Origin: Mesostigma viride
Lineage: Eukaryota > Streptophyta > Mesostigmatophyceae > Mesostigmatales > Mesostigmataceae
Assembly (NCBI GenBank): GCA_009746045.1
Contig: RPFO01000299.1
Coordinates: 1,205,807-1,269,806 of the forward strand
Direction of reading: 5' to 3'
DNA: 64,000 nucleotides
Part shown: piece after piece, positions 21,111 through 31,533 of the stretch
Position numbering within the stretch: position 1 is the first letter of the stretch
Layout of the letters: each line of letters opens with the position of its first letter
Notes under the pieces: model-generated
Databases searched by the model: none
Told to the model about the DNA's origin: nothing
The model's input: the letters and a program-made list of their open reading frames with translations, nothing else
Position numbers and translations under genes: made by a program

Positions 21111-21625
21111 TTATTCTAGGGCTTCAGGCCTAGACTATCAGTACACGTGGCGTTGTCCCCGTTTCCCAAGTGGGATACGGACTTGGACGGTGGTGTAGTA
21201 CACTGGACATATCTCTACTAGGATTTAGATCCGCACGTGCCATGTTGGGCACGTGGGTGCTAGATATTAGCACTGAGATATGTAGGGCACACGCACGTGG
21301 GTATTCACGTGGTAGGGTTTATGAGCTGTGATGCAGACCACAAGGTGGTTGCAGTGCTAGTCCTGTACGGAGGTCCTAGGAGAGATCCAGGACCGTCCAC
21401 GTAGTGCTGCTAGGCAGTCGTTGCCTGTGGGCATCGTATCAGTCCTAGCTGGAGTAGATCTAGCTGGACGGAGCCAGCACCTCATTGGTTAGCACTAGTG
21501 CAGGATAGCTAGGTTACCCTAACCTACGTGACCATGCAATCCAGCTTGGCAAGCTTGCATGGATTGATATTATGCCAGCCATTGCATAATCCAACACACG
21601 TTCGCTTTCATTGCACAAGTGCATT
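21111..21625 (+). repeat. 5' LTR of the Copia-like element
   Basis: 515 bp, begins TTATTCTAGGGCTTCAGG and ends GCACAAGTGCATT. No standard primer-binding site (TGGTATCAGAGC type) follows; the next bases are AACTTGCATTAATAAAAAC, so the primer is unknown. Confidence 0.8.
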
Positions 21626-21679
21626 AACTTGCATTAATAAAAACTCTCACGGTTTTTATACTACTCTATCATCTTAAAA

Positions 21680-22876
21680 ATGTCGAACGTTTCCGATCAC
21701 GATGGCTCTTCGGAGTCGAGCCTGTCCCCGTCGTCCGAGGACTTGGACTACCGGGCGGCAGTGAGGGGCCGGCAGGGTATAGGGGTGACCACGCTGGCAG
21801 CGATGCCGGCAGTGGTCGCACGTCCTCGGACGAGGACCCGCGGTACCTCGATCAACTGGCATCGAGACCGCCGGTATACAATGTCTGGCGACCCAACGCG
21901 CCACCGGCTGAAGGGCAGCCCACGGCACCCGAGTTGGTGACTGGGCCGGGGAGGGTGGTGCCAGTTCTGGGGGATATCCCGTCGGATGGATACGACGAGG
22001 ACGAAGACCTCGTCGATCTCGAGCTGCCTGAGGACAGGGAGCAGCGAGAGGAGCTGCTCCGCCGGGAGGCAGAACGCCTTCGGCAGGAGGCCCAGCTGCG
22101 CAGGGAGCTGGAGCAGCAGCGCGAGCTGGAGGCTCAGCGCGAGGCACAGCTGCGGGCGGAGAATGAGATAGACAGGATAGCCCGGGAGCTCGCGGAGAGG
22201 CAGCAGGAGCGGGATCGGGTGGCCAGGGCAGGCTTGCGCGCGGGACCGACAGGTGCGCGCGAGGCGCCCCCCTACACGCTGCGCAAGAAAAACGAGCTCT
22301 TCACCTTTGCTCGCCGGCGCACAGCGCGCAACTTTCGGCGCATGGCAGGGGATGTTTTGCAGGAAACAGACTCCTCGGTCGAGATGCAGACAGGAGAGCG
22401 GGGTGAGGAACTGGTCTTGATGGACCCGGCCATGGTCGAGGCCGAGAGACTGGCCAAGATCGAATACACCCGGCATTGCCAGCGGAAGGCAAAGCGGGCG
22501 ATGGTCCGGTCCATGGCAGAGAACAGCTTGGCTCGGGAGCGTGCAGCCAGGGAGGCGCAGCATCGGGAACTGCGCAGACTTCGGGCGAAGGCACACGACG
22601 CCACAGAGAAGACCCGGCGTCATCAGGCGCGTTTGGACGCAGCCATGAAGCGGTCGGAGGCGGCACTGGCAGCGATGGTGGGCCCGGCGAGGAGGGAGCA
22701 GGAGGCCCGGCTGGCGCGGAAGAGCAGGCGGAACGCACGTGCCCTAGACAGGCGCATGCGTAAGGAGGAGAGGGCACTCCGCCGGTATCAGGATCGAGGC
22801 GGCCAGGACCTGGGCTCTGCAGGGCGAGTTTGGAGACGCCATCCGTTTTGAGCGTGGTCTGGCGCCACATGAGCCG
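21680..22876 (+). pseudogene. N-terminal Gag region, coiled coil, frameshifted
   Basis: Starts at ATG 21680 (MSNVSDHDGSSESS), shifts frame near 21780 and continues to 22851 as a strongly charged helix rich in Glu, Arg and Gln (REELLRREAERLRQEAQLRR and similar) that would form a long coiled coil. Around 22790 it shifts again to a frame reading EFGDAIRFERGLAPHEPLP. The composition is continuous across the shifts, so this was one reading frame. Its position suggests a Gag N-terminal extension; I know no homologue. Confidence 0.6.
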
Positions 22877-24587
22877 TTGCCCGAGGACGCGGTAATGGAA
22901 TTCATGCGCACCCCGCAGCCAGCAAGAGCCCAGCGAGGAGCGGCTTTGTTAACCGCGCGTGAGCGCGTACGCGCTGGTGCAGACACACCCCACCCCCCAC
23001 CCCCCACACCCAAAACCACTTTGCAGACCGACACGGACTTGGAGTTGGACCGCATCGCTGCACTACTCCACCAGGAGCTGGACGCAGTGGAGGCCAACCC
23101 GACCAAGCGGGCGCGGGCAGCACACACTAGGAGCAGTCGAGCAACTGCTGAGGGCCGCCAAGCGGGTCCGCCAAGGAAAGTGGCAGGCGGGGTGTGGACC
23201 ATCGTCTACGCCCCAGCGGTCGCATCCAGAAGAGGACGGTGACGAGGGGAAGGACGGGGGAGCACCAGGGGGAGGGGCACCAGCAAGCACCGGGGGTATG
23301 GCGGGCGGCAGCAACGCTGGAGCGACAACCCAGCAGCAGCAGCAGCCACAGCATCAGCAACAACAGCAGCAGCAGCAGCAGCAGCGGCAGCACCAGCAAC
23401 AGCAACCGCAGCAGCAGCAGCAGCAGCAGCAACCTCAACCACAAGCGGCTGTCGCTGTACCACAGCGACCCAGGTTTGATGCATCCCGTAGGGAAGATAG
23501 GATTACCTTCCCAGGTCTAGCTGAGGGGTTTGTGCAGGAGGATGCACTTGAGTTTCTTTTCAAGATAGAACATTCCTGGTCCCATGATAACATCCGTGAT
23601 TGGTTTCCTGCTCTTAGGGTGTCTAACACGATTCACCAATCTGCACCTAGCATAAAACAAATGGTACAGATGTATGAGAGGAGAGCCAGCACACCTGGGG
23701 CAGAGGAGGTGCAAATCTTCACAGAATTCATAGCAGACCTAAAAGGGCTGTTGACCAAGGGGGAACACCTGCAGGCTCTCAAGGGGTTCAACTGGTTGGC
23801 CTCGTACAAAGTCAACAAGTCTGACTACGTACGTGACAACAAACAGTATGTCCTGTACATAGACAGGGACGAGGAGTTGAAGAAACTCAACTCTAAGTAC
23901 CTGATCCATCAGTGGCTCACCAAAGCTGAGCTGGACAAGAACACCAATGCAGTTCTGCTGGCTGGCCTTAAAGACAAGTGGGATGATTTTAGGGGGGCCA
24001 TGTTGTTCATTCAGCAGAGCCTAGAACCCTTCTCCACTGTCAAGGAACCCAAGGTCAACAAGGTCCAAGGGGGGGGTCAGGACGGTGCAGGTCCTAGCAG
24101 GAAGAAGCTCATCAAGGAGGTGGTAGCTCAGGTCAAGGCGGTGTTCAAGGGTCCCCAGCACGGTAAGAAGGCAGGGGGGTCATCCAAGCAGCAGGGGAAA
24201 TCAGACAAGGGGGGAAAGGGGAACCCAGGCAGTAAGGCAGGGCCCTCCCAGGGGCCTAGTCAAAAGGTAAGCCTCATGACTCCACCCTGTACTGCACCAG
24301 GTGCTCATGCAAGGGGCATGAGGGATGATTGCTGGAAGGGCAAACCCGAACTTGGATCTGATGTGGATGTGTGCCCAGGTTGCTGGGAGCCCCGCCACCC
24401 GTTACCTGCAGGGGGACGCTGCAACAAGCCCAGGAAGGGAGCCTCGACGGGGCGCCCCACAAACAAGCCAGCACTCAGGACGACTGTAAGTCTCCTGTAC
24501 CCTGGTTTCTCAATGGCCGTGTACCTTCTATTTGCTCTGTGTTGCCTGACAGTGAGGAAGTGGATTGGGACCTGGCTTATGACATGA
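22877..24587 (+). pseudogene. Gag core with poly-Gln and split zinc knuckle
   Basis: After a Pro-rich linker and a frame change near 23120-23200, a CAG/CAA tract encodes poly-Gln with few Pro and His (23325-23450). The Gag core then runs from PRFDASRREDRITFPGLAEG through KFNWLASYKVNKSDYV-like helices (NKYLIHQW, NAVLLAGLKDKWDDF), with a Lys-rich tail (KKLIKEVVAQVKAVFKG). A zinc knuckle is recognisable only by reading CTRCSCKGHE in one frame and DDCW in the next (about 24290-24340), so a one-base shift splits it. Gag would form the particle and bind the RNA. Confidence 0.7.
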
Positions 24588-25504
24588 CGTTAGCACAGGT
24601 GGCCCAAGATCCCACTATAGCCTCCTTAGACGCAGCAGCAGATAAGGTTATATCCTATGCCAGGTTAGCCCAACAGCTACACAAGGCAATGGGGCATGAG
24701 GCAGTGGCAGAAAGGCTGGCCAACAAAATTGATGGCCGTGACCTGGAACAGATGTGCAGGCATGTCAGGAAGCACTGTGAAGCGTGCCAACTGCATGCAC
24801 CTAAACCCAAGAGATGGCATGTGGCCACCCCACCACTGGCTAGAGGAAAGCTAGTAGGGGATGTGATACACGTGGTGAAGGACACGGTGTATTACTTGGT
24901 CCTAAAAGATGCCTGGTCTAGGTTTGTGGTGATAGAACCCTTGCCAGGCATGGCCAATGAACAACTGCACAGAGCCCTGCTGATTGCACTAGCACGGTAT
25001 CATCCTCAGGAAAAATTAATGCTGGATCAGCAGTTCACGTGGATACAAGATTATCCTGATCTGCCCAAGATAGACATTGCTGGGGCTCAAGATCATGAAC
25101 GCCAGGGGATGATTGAACGTACCATGCGTGCTATCAGGGACCTCATAAAGAAAAATGAGTCCAGGACAGCAGAGTCTGGGAGCTATGCTGATAGGACAGC
25201 GTGGGCAGCTGAGGTGTGCAGAACTCTGAACACCAAACCCCTCATGTCTTCTCCTTTTGGTGAAATCACATCAATTGGCCTGCAATCAGGTAGCTACTCT
25301 CAGGAGGTACTAGACCACTACAACACGCAAAGGCAACACTTGGCCAAGTTGCTGGCAAAAAAGGATAAAAGTAATGCCAGGCCTGTGTTTGAAGTGGGGG
25401 ATCAGGTACTCTACTATAGGGAGGGGAAGGGAACAAAGCCCACTCTGGTAGATGGCATGGTCCAGCTGAAATCATCAGGTTGTCAGAAACAGGTGACACG
25501 GTGA
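24371..25504 (+). pseudogene. integrase of the Copia-like element
   Basis: The HHCC zinc-binding region is LHKAMGHEAVAERL followed by HCEACQLH (about residues 105-145 of this frame). The core has YYLVLKDAWSRFVVIEPL, a second acidic position in KLMLDQQFTW, and the third in QGMIERTMRAIRDL, matching the D and E positions of Copia integrases. The first Asp, normally in an HxD motif, is not clear here (GDVIHVVKD). The C-terminus has FEVGDQVLYYREGKGT. No D-S-G or D-T-G protease motif lies between Gag and this domain in any frame I read. The frame shifts at about 25460 into the downstream ORF. It would insert the cDNA into the genome. Confidence 0.8.
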
Positions 25505-27648
25505 CTATTCAGCATCACAGAGAGCGAATGGTTGGCAAGCATAGACTGAAGCTTTATTACCCTCCTTTGGCAGACGTGTCAGGGGTAGAATTCTTGGACA
25601 TGGATTCAGAGCCTCAGTCTGGTGGGTTGGTCTCACCCAGTGAACTGGCCAGGGACATAGCTGATGCAAGCAACACAACCATAGACGCTCCTGTGTTCCT
25701 CAGTGGTGCAGCCCCACCACAGCCCACTGGTCCAACTGGGCAGGAGGAACGTGCACTGGATGAGCAGCAGGTCGCTCCTCCCTCATCTCAGGAACAGCCA
25801 CACGAAGCAGCAGATCCTGTTGTCCCCAGGAATAAATTTGCTGAGGCTCTAAAAGCTCTACATAGAGCACACACTGCCAAGGCACAAATGGCAGCAGGTG
25901 CAGCACAAGTCAATGCTGTGGGTGAATCTAACCAGGATCCCAGTATTCTGGCAGTAGACACACAGGCACAGGTGAGCATCATCAGTGCACAAGCTGTATC
26001 TGGCCTAAGTCTGCAACGCTCGCCCTGGGCTAGAGTGTCAGATTTTTCAGGCAAAACAAAAATGGCAGTCAAAGGCCAAGTGCTAATTCCCATTCTGGGT
26101 GTGCCCACTCCCTTCCAGGTAGTAGAGGGCTACAAGGGGAATGCACTGCTGGGGGAACCATTTGTCTCATACCCTGGAGTAGTCATCTCAGCTGGGAGGT
26201 TGAGTGTGACTGGGGTGGGGCAGGTCACCCTGGACCATTTCAAAATTCCTTTAACACAGATCAGTGATGGCCTGGAAGCAGCCATCAATGCTGTCAACAT
26301 AAAATACCTCCCAGGTCAGGAACCCTGTGTTGATTCCCTCATTCATTCTCAGAAGCTACACCCCTCTGCGTTTGGGCTTGGTAGATGGGACATTGCGTCC
26401 ATGTCTCCCTTGTCCTATGATGATGTGGTCAAAGACTGTCAAACGCAGATTGGTTTTCTGAAATGGATGGAAGCCTTTAACAGGGCTAGAGAGGAATGGG
26501 TTTGTCCTGATCCACGTAGCAAGTCCCAGGTACCACCTGTAACACCGATTGAGGCACTGCCACAAGGGGCCAGAAAGCTCAGACTGAAGTTTGTCTGCAA
26601 GCATAAACCCCAGGCAGATGGGACACCTCCCATTTTTCATGCCAGACCTTGTGTCACGGAGTTCAGGGGCTCCACTGAGCTAACAGAGGCTGAACTGTAT
26701 ACCCCTGGTATTCAGCAGACGTCTCTTAAGGTCCTGTTGGCCACTTTCCTTCACCATCTGAATGCTGGTAAGGACTACGTGTGTAAAGCCACTGACATTA
26801 AACGAGCCTTCCTTAAAGGCAACCCTGACATAGCCCAAAAGGTGTGGAGGGGTCAAGTCTATGTGGTAAACACTCCCAAAGTCTGGTCTGGGGACATCAA
26901 GGAACCTCATCTAAGGCCTAACTTGGGGGTAGAAGGGCTTCAGTCAGCACCTAAAATTTTTAGGCTGTCTGCCCAAGAGGTCTTCCTGAAGCTGGGGGCC
27001 CAGTATGATGATATTGACCCTTGTTTCTTCACCATCCCTCATCCTGCTGGTATGATGATGTTTGTGTGGCATGGGGATGATCAGCTCATTACTGGTCCCA
27101 GGGCAGCTGTGGAGGATTTCATTGCTCAAGTGTCTGCTAGCTTTGAATTAGGCAAGCAGCTGGAGCTGGGGAAAGATCCTGTCAAGTTCTGTGGCATCAT
27201 TCTGAACCTGTTTAAGGAGCAGAAGGAGTGGGTGTGTTCTCTCAAAGCATCCCCTGAGTATGTCATGTCTTGCAAAGATGTTCTTCCCTCTGACATCACT
27301 CCTGATCTCTGTCCCACTATTAGGGGTAAGCTAGGTTGGCTGTGTGCCACTTGTGCTCCTCATCTGGCAGTGGTCAGCAGAGTGGATGATGATGTCCTCA
27401 TGGAGGTAGGGTCTAGGGCTATTAAACAGGTGTTGCATGATGGCCCTCCCCTTATTCTTCATGCCTTGGATCTGTTCCAACCCATCCACATCACATGCAT
27501 GATGGACAGTTCCATGGAGTCACGGGTAGTCACTAAGGTACAAGCCAGAGAGGCAGGCTCTTTATGTTGTCTAACCCCACTGGCAAGCAATCTTTGGTTT
27601 CCTGGTTCAGCAGACTCCACAAGCGCAAGGCAGTCAGCAGCAATGTAG
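25480..27648 (+). pseudogene. retropepsin-like domain plus Copia RT
   Basis: After the integrase tail (TGDTVTIQHHRERMVGKHRL) and a Pro/Gln linker, residues 155-265 look like a retropepsin: ILAVDTQAQVSIIS (D-T-Q-A in place of D-T-G-A), then flap-like VKGQVLIPILGVPTPFQVVE and GNALLGEPFV (the usual ILG-D-FL position). Copia RT follows: HARPCVTEF, ATDIKRAFLKGN with the first catalytic Asp, EGLQSAPKIF (the YGLKQAPR position) and FVWHGDDQLI, where HGDD replaces YVDD. A connection region and the first RNase H Asp (MMDSSME) come before a frame change near 27560. Protease between integrase and RT departs from Gag-PR-IN-RT-RH of Copia. Confidence 0.8.
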
Positions 27649-27983
27649 CTGAATGCCGTGCTGTGGTCTCAGCTGTGTTGCATGCCAGGTACTTGAACCA
27701 TCTGCTGGTGTGGTTGCAGCATCAGGCTGGTAGTTATGCTGGTGTCAAATCCCATCTGCTGACTGACAGTCAATCCCTTCTCTCTTTCCTGGACAACCCC
27801 TTGGCTGTGCACACCGATTTGGACTGGATTGTCCTCAAGCAGGAGTGTACCTATCTGGAGTCCAAGACTCACATCCGAGACCCTGACAATGCAGCAGATG
27901 CACTCACAAAAGTGCCACAGGCTGCAGGGCCTCAGTACAGAGTCCTATACACGCTGATGAACCCATATAACGGCAGAGGGTGA
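27564..27983 (+). pseudogene. RNase H C-terminal part of the Copia-like element
   Basis: Continues the RT frame after a one-base shift. NVAECRAV supplies the catalytic Glu, LLTDSQSLL the next Asp, and DPDNAADALTK the last. It ends MNPYNGRG, closely like the end of the element at 1-612. The stop at 27981-27983 is followed by 370 bp of non-coding 3' region with AATAAAACG at about 28131. Confidence 0.85.
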
Positions 27984-28357
27984 AGTGCCTCAGCCTAGGG
28001 CTATTAGCACCAGATAGGAGGGTGGTCATGGGGTGGCAGGGTCTGAAGTGTCCCACCCGTAAGACTCTCTTTGCGTCATTAAAGATTGAGGTCAGAAGGG
28101 TCCTCCTTTATTGATGGCTTGTTCTTTGTCAATAAAACGTGTGGTCATATTTTTCTGACAATGGTTTTCCCAACACAGGCACCCAACCAGTGGGGATGTT
28201 GTATCCAACACGGAGGAGCTATGGGCGCTTTTATAAATGCATCTCTTTCAGTGTCCTGGTTGTCCCTGTGGGGAACCTTGCTCAGTAGTGGTTGGCATAT
28301 GAGTGGGTTGTGGGAAGAGTCTTCCCCTCACTCCCCAAAGAAAAGTAATAATGGGAG

Positions 28358-28876
28358 TTATTCTAGGGCTTCAGGCCTAGACTATCAGTACACGTGGCGT
28401 TGTCCCCGTTTCCCAAGCAAGTGGGATACGGACTTGGACGGTGGTGTAGTACACTGGACATATCTCTACTAGGATTTAGATCCGCACGTGCCATGTTGGG
28501 CACGTGGGTGCTAGATATTAGCACTGAGATATGTAGGGCACACGCACGTGGGTATTCACGTGATAGGGTTTATGAGCTGTGATGCAGACCACAAGGTGGT
28601 TGCAGTGCTAGTCCTGTACGGAGGTCCTAGGAGAGATCCAGGACCGTCCACGTAGTGCTGCTAGGCAGTCGTTGCCTGTGGGCATCGTATCAGTCCTAGC
28701 TGGAGTAGATCTAGCTGGACGGAGCCAGCACCTCATTGGTTAGCACTAGTGCAGGATAGCTAGGTTACCCTAACCTACGTGACCATGCAATCCAGCTTGG
28801 CAAGCTTGCATGGATTGATATTATGCCAGCCATTGCATAATCCAACACACGTTCGCTTTCATTGCACAAGTGCATT
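28358..28876 (+). repeat. 3' LTR of the Copia-like element
   Basis: 519 bp and near-identical to 21111-21625; it has an extra CAAG in the CCCAAGCAAGTGGG stretch. CACTA sequence resumes at 28877. Confidence 0.8.
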
Positions 28877-29520
28877 TGCACTGTAGTCATCTCTTGCTGA
28901 AAGGGAAAAACTGATTCATTCTTGGAATCAGGGAAGTTTGTGTACATCTTCACACAATTCTTCACGAGAAGAGTTCTCATGCCTCTCCCATACTGTTCAG
29001 AGTCCGCATGTTTCGTTCTACGTCTTCCTGCACGTAGGAGCACAATTAAGAAGGACAAAGCAGCAAGGCAGGGCCAGAATCAGAAAGGCTGCAGGATGTG
29101 CAAATGTACACCAAGTCCAAAATGACGAGAAAGTAAAAAATCGCGCTCGTACACGAGACAAATGCTTTGTACTAAGTGCAAAAAAATGGAATCCTGTGCA
29201 CCCTGATCGTGACAACTTACAGCTATTCCAAAACTGGCTGGACTCGGTTTGATGCCATGCCTTCTGCCTTCTGGCCATTCAGCAGCTCGCAGTGTTTTGC
29301 TTGTGCCGCGCTGTCCGGGGTATTTTCCTGCACGCAAACAGCAGAAATTTGAACCATTGGGTTGCGCAAGTAGTCAGAAAAAGAATACACAACAAAACCG
29401 CAATGCAAACTAATTTATGGTAGGTCTTGTTTATACATAACAAATGTAGACAGTAAACAACATAGATTAACTCAGAGGCATCCACAATTATAAAGATGGT
29501 AACATTCCCGTCCATATATC
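28877..29520. other. non-coding stretch within the CACTA
   Basis: Short ORFs on both strands without recognisable domains. I see nothing further in it. Confidence 0.4.
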
Positions 29521-29529
29521 TGAGGAGCT

Positions 29530-30180
29530 GCGGAACTTACACATGGGATTGGTAGGCTTGAGCAGGATTCTGCCTGTGCAGATCTCTCCGCTTGTTTGTT
29601 GATGATGGCGTTCTTCTCGTCGAGCTCCTCTTGCATTTTTTTCAACTGCAACATCATGTTGGCAAGCACGGATTCCACCGATGACTCTGGTCCTCCCGTG
29701 GAGGGTGGCAGTGGGGCCAGAGGGGCTGGCACGGCCGTGGAGGGTGGAAGTGGGGCCAGAGGGGCTGGCACGGCCGTGGAGGGTGGCAGTGGGGCCAGAG
29801 GGGCTGGCACGGCCGTGGAGGGTGGCAGTGGGGCCAGAGGGGCTGGCACGGCCGTGGAGGGTGGCAGTGGGGCCAGAGGGGCTGGCACGGCCGTGGAGGG
29901 TGGCAGTGGGGCCAGAGGGGCTGGCGCGGCCGTGGAGGGTGGCAGTGGGGCCAGAGGGGCTGGCACGGCCGTGGAGGGTGGCAGTGGGGCCAGAGGGGCT
30001 GGCACGGCCGTGGAGGGTGGCAGTGGGGCCAGAGGGGCTGGCACGGCCGGGGAGGGTAGCAGTGGGGCTGGCACATCCGGGGGGGAAGGCACTTGACTCG
30101 TGTCCGTTTCTTCTGCCTTTCCAGGCAGGTCGTTCACCGTAACATTGCCCAACATCACCCATGAGAGCTCGCCAGAGCCA
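29530..30180 (-). CDS. possible exon: proline-rich repeats and coiled coil
   Basis: The minus-strand frame begins within a non-repeat segment ([20 protein letters not shown]), passes through about nine 13-residue repeats of the [13 protein letters not shown] type, and ends in a helix with heptad spacing ([19 protein letters not shown], then [16 protein letters not shown]). Non-repeat coding-like sequence on both sides supports the minus strand over the other five frames, which are open only because the 39-bp unit is a multiple of three. It may be a downstream exon of the gene at 31534-33852. No function is assigned. Confidence 0.4.
29697..30070. repeat. 39-bp minisatellite, about 9.5 copies
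   Basis: Unit GTGGAGGGTGGCAGTGGGGC followed by CAGAGGGGCTGGCACGGCC, with only scattered single-base differences. It is open in several frames on both strands. Confidence 0.9.
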
Positions 30181-30194
30181 GACCAGTGTACAGC

Positions 30195-30290
30195 CATACG
30201 CAATACGCAGCCATACGGGGCCCTTGTGTATGGTGTATAATACGCCATACGGGGTATAATACGCAAACCATACGGGGACTCTTGAAAATG
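30195..30290. repeat. ATACGC-rich inverted-repeat sequence
   Basis: CCATACGG / CGTATGG / TATAATACGC motifs repeat in both orientations. The same motifs recur at 31338-31506, so the two blocks may be remnants of one MITE family. Confidence 0.5.
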
Positions 30291-30725
30291 CTGTTTTTTG
30301 CATGGTTCAGGGGGTTCTTCAACATTCTGACCAATCAGGCATGTTTTTTTTGTGTTCTTGCAACACCACTTGCCTTTATTTAACACATCATCACATAATA
30401 TTGCCGTTGCCGTCGCTGCGCATGCCTACAAATACAAGCATTGTACATCTGTTGTTATTAATAATGTCTGTAAATAGCACACGGTCAGTCGGCCAACTTG
30501 CCAAAAGTAATAAGACATTGTGCCAGAAACAGACATCTTGCCTACTCGTGGTAGGCCACCATGCAATATTGATCTACATGAAGCAAGAATCCATACGGGC
30601 TGCCAACAATGTGGCTAGCGTGCAGGATACCATGCATGCCAGCAACCCGACCCAGCTTCCCTAAACCATTAACACCTATGGTACGGTGGCTGGCTAGCAG
30701 CAGCCTGCATGGCTAAATAAGGCAT

Positions 30726-31025
30726 TTATGTGCATCGCGAGTCACACCAAATACCCCGCAGCCTGCGACGTAATGCCTCCGGCGGCCTCTTGCACTCGCT
30801 CACTCTTGCCTCCTTCGCGTACGTAGCGCCCATGATATGGCGGGTGCTAGCCTTGCTCGGGTGGTAGAACCCGAGAATTCTGCATCCAAAAGTGTGCACG
30901 TCACTTAGCTTGTAGTTACCTGTCGGCTGCCCTTTCTTGTTGAGAGTCTGTTCTTTCACGATGTGTGTCCAGACAGTCTCGAATACGGCCTGCATCTCGT
31001 CGGCCCAGTCATCATCGTGTTCCAT
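30726..31025 (-). CDS. possible exon of a minus-strand CACTA gene
   Basis: ORF of 99 residues (MEHDDDWADEMQAVFETVW at its start) ending at a stop, with balanced non-repetitive composition (FGCRILGFYHPSKASTRHIM). It lies downstream of the spliced gene at 31534-33852 on the same strand and could be its last exon, but I could not fix an acceptor in the right phase. Function unknown. Confidence 0.35.
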   Translation of the reverse strand: MEHDDDWADEMQAVFETVWTHIVKEQTLNKKGQPTGNYKLSDVHTFGCRILGFYHPSKASTRHIMGATYAKEARVSECKRPPEALRRRLRGIWCDSRCT

Positions 31026-31337
31026 AGACCCACACCATCACCGTCGCTAGCCATGGTGCCTGGATGTCAATTGTGCTACGATTAAATGTTAGGTGCCAGA
31101 TGCGCGCCCTTGTTGGCAGACAACATAACTTCGTCACCTAATTTCCTCGTCCTTCGTCTCCTAGACCCTAGTCCGACACGCAGCAATCTGCAGCAATGCA
31201 CGTACAGTCGTACATGCACGGCCAGCTTGGCACCTGCATGTCGTTTATTTGTCGCGGAGTTCCAGGTCGCCTAGATACAGTCTAGTTCCGGCTCCACGTG
31301 CCGTCCAAAATGATGCCAGAAGCTACTTCGAACGCGG

Positions 31338-31506
31338 TTCATACGCAAAAAATACGCAAAAAATACGCAAAAAATACGCAAAAAATACGCAATACGCAAA
31401 AAATACGCAAAAAATACGCAGTGCGTATTTTTTTTCCCATTTCCATACGGAAATCTTGCGTATGGCGTATAATACGCGCCATACGGCGTATTATACGCCG
31501 TATGGC
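31338..31506. repeat. AAAAAATACGC tandem repeats and a near-palindrome
   Basis: Eight or so AAAAAATACGC-type units (31345-31425) and then CCATACGGCGTATTATACGC with its inverted partner GCGTATAATACGCGCC, ending near 31506. It lies just beyond the putative exon-4 donor of the minus-strand gene, hence in an intron. Confidence 0.7.
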
Positions 31507-31533
31507 TGTTCACTGCGCCAGACCCCTCCTCAC

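Larger units (their letters stand above)
21111..28876 (+). mobile_element. young Copia-like LTR retrotransposon with unusual domain order
   Basis: Direct repeats of 515 and 519 bp (21111-21625 and 28358-28876) bound a 6.7-kb internal region coding, in order, for Gag, integrase, a retropepsin-like domain, RT and RNase H. A purine-rich AAAGAAAAGTAATAATGGGAG precedes the 3' repeat. The repeats differ by one 4-bp indel and about one substitution, so insertion is recent. They do not have TG...CA ends, and I found no clean target duplication, so the outer limits may be off by a few bases. It lies inside the 28-kb CACTA. Confidence 0.85.

Noticed and set aside
29681-30142. Plus-strand Gly-rich and Arg/Trp-rich repeat ORFs in the 39-bp minisatellite
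   Set aside because: The unit is a multiple of three, so all frames stay open; only the minus-strand frame has plausible non-repeat coding sequence at both ends.
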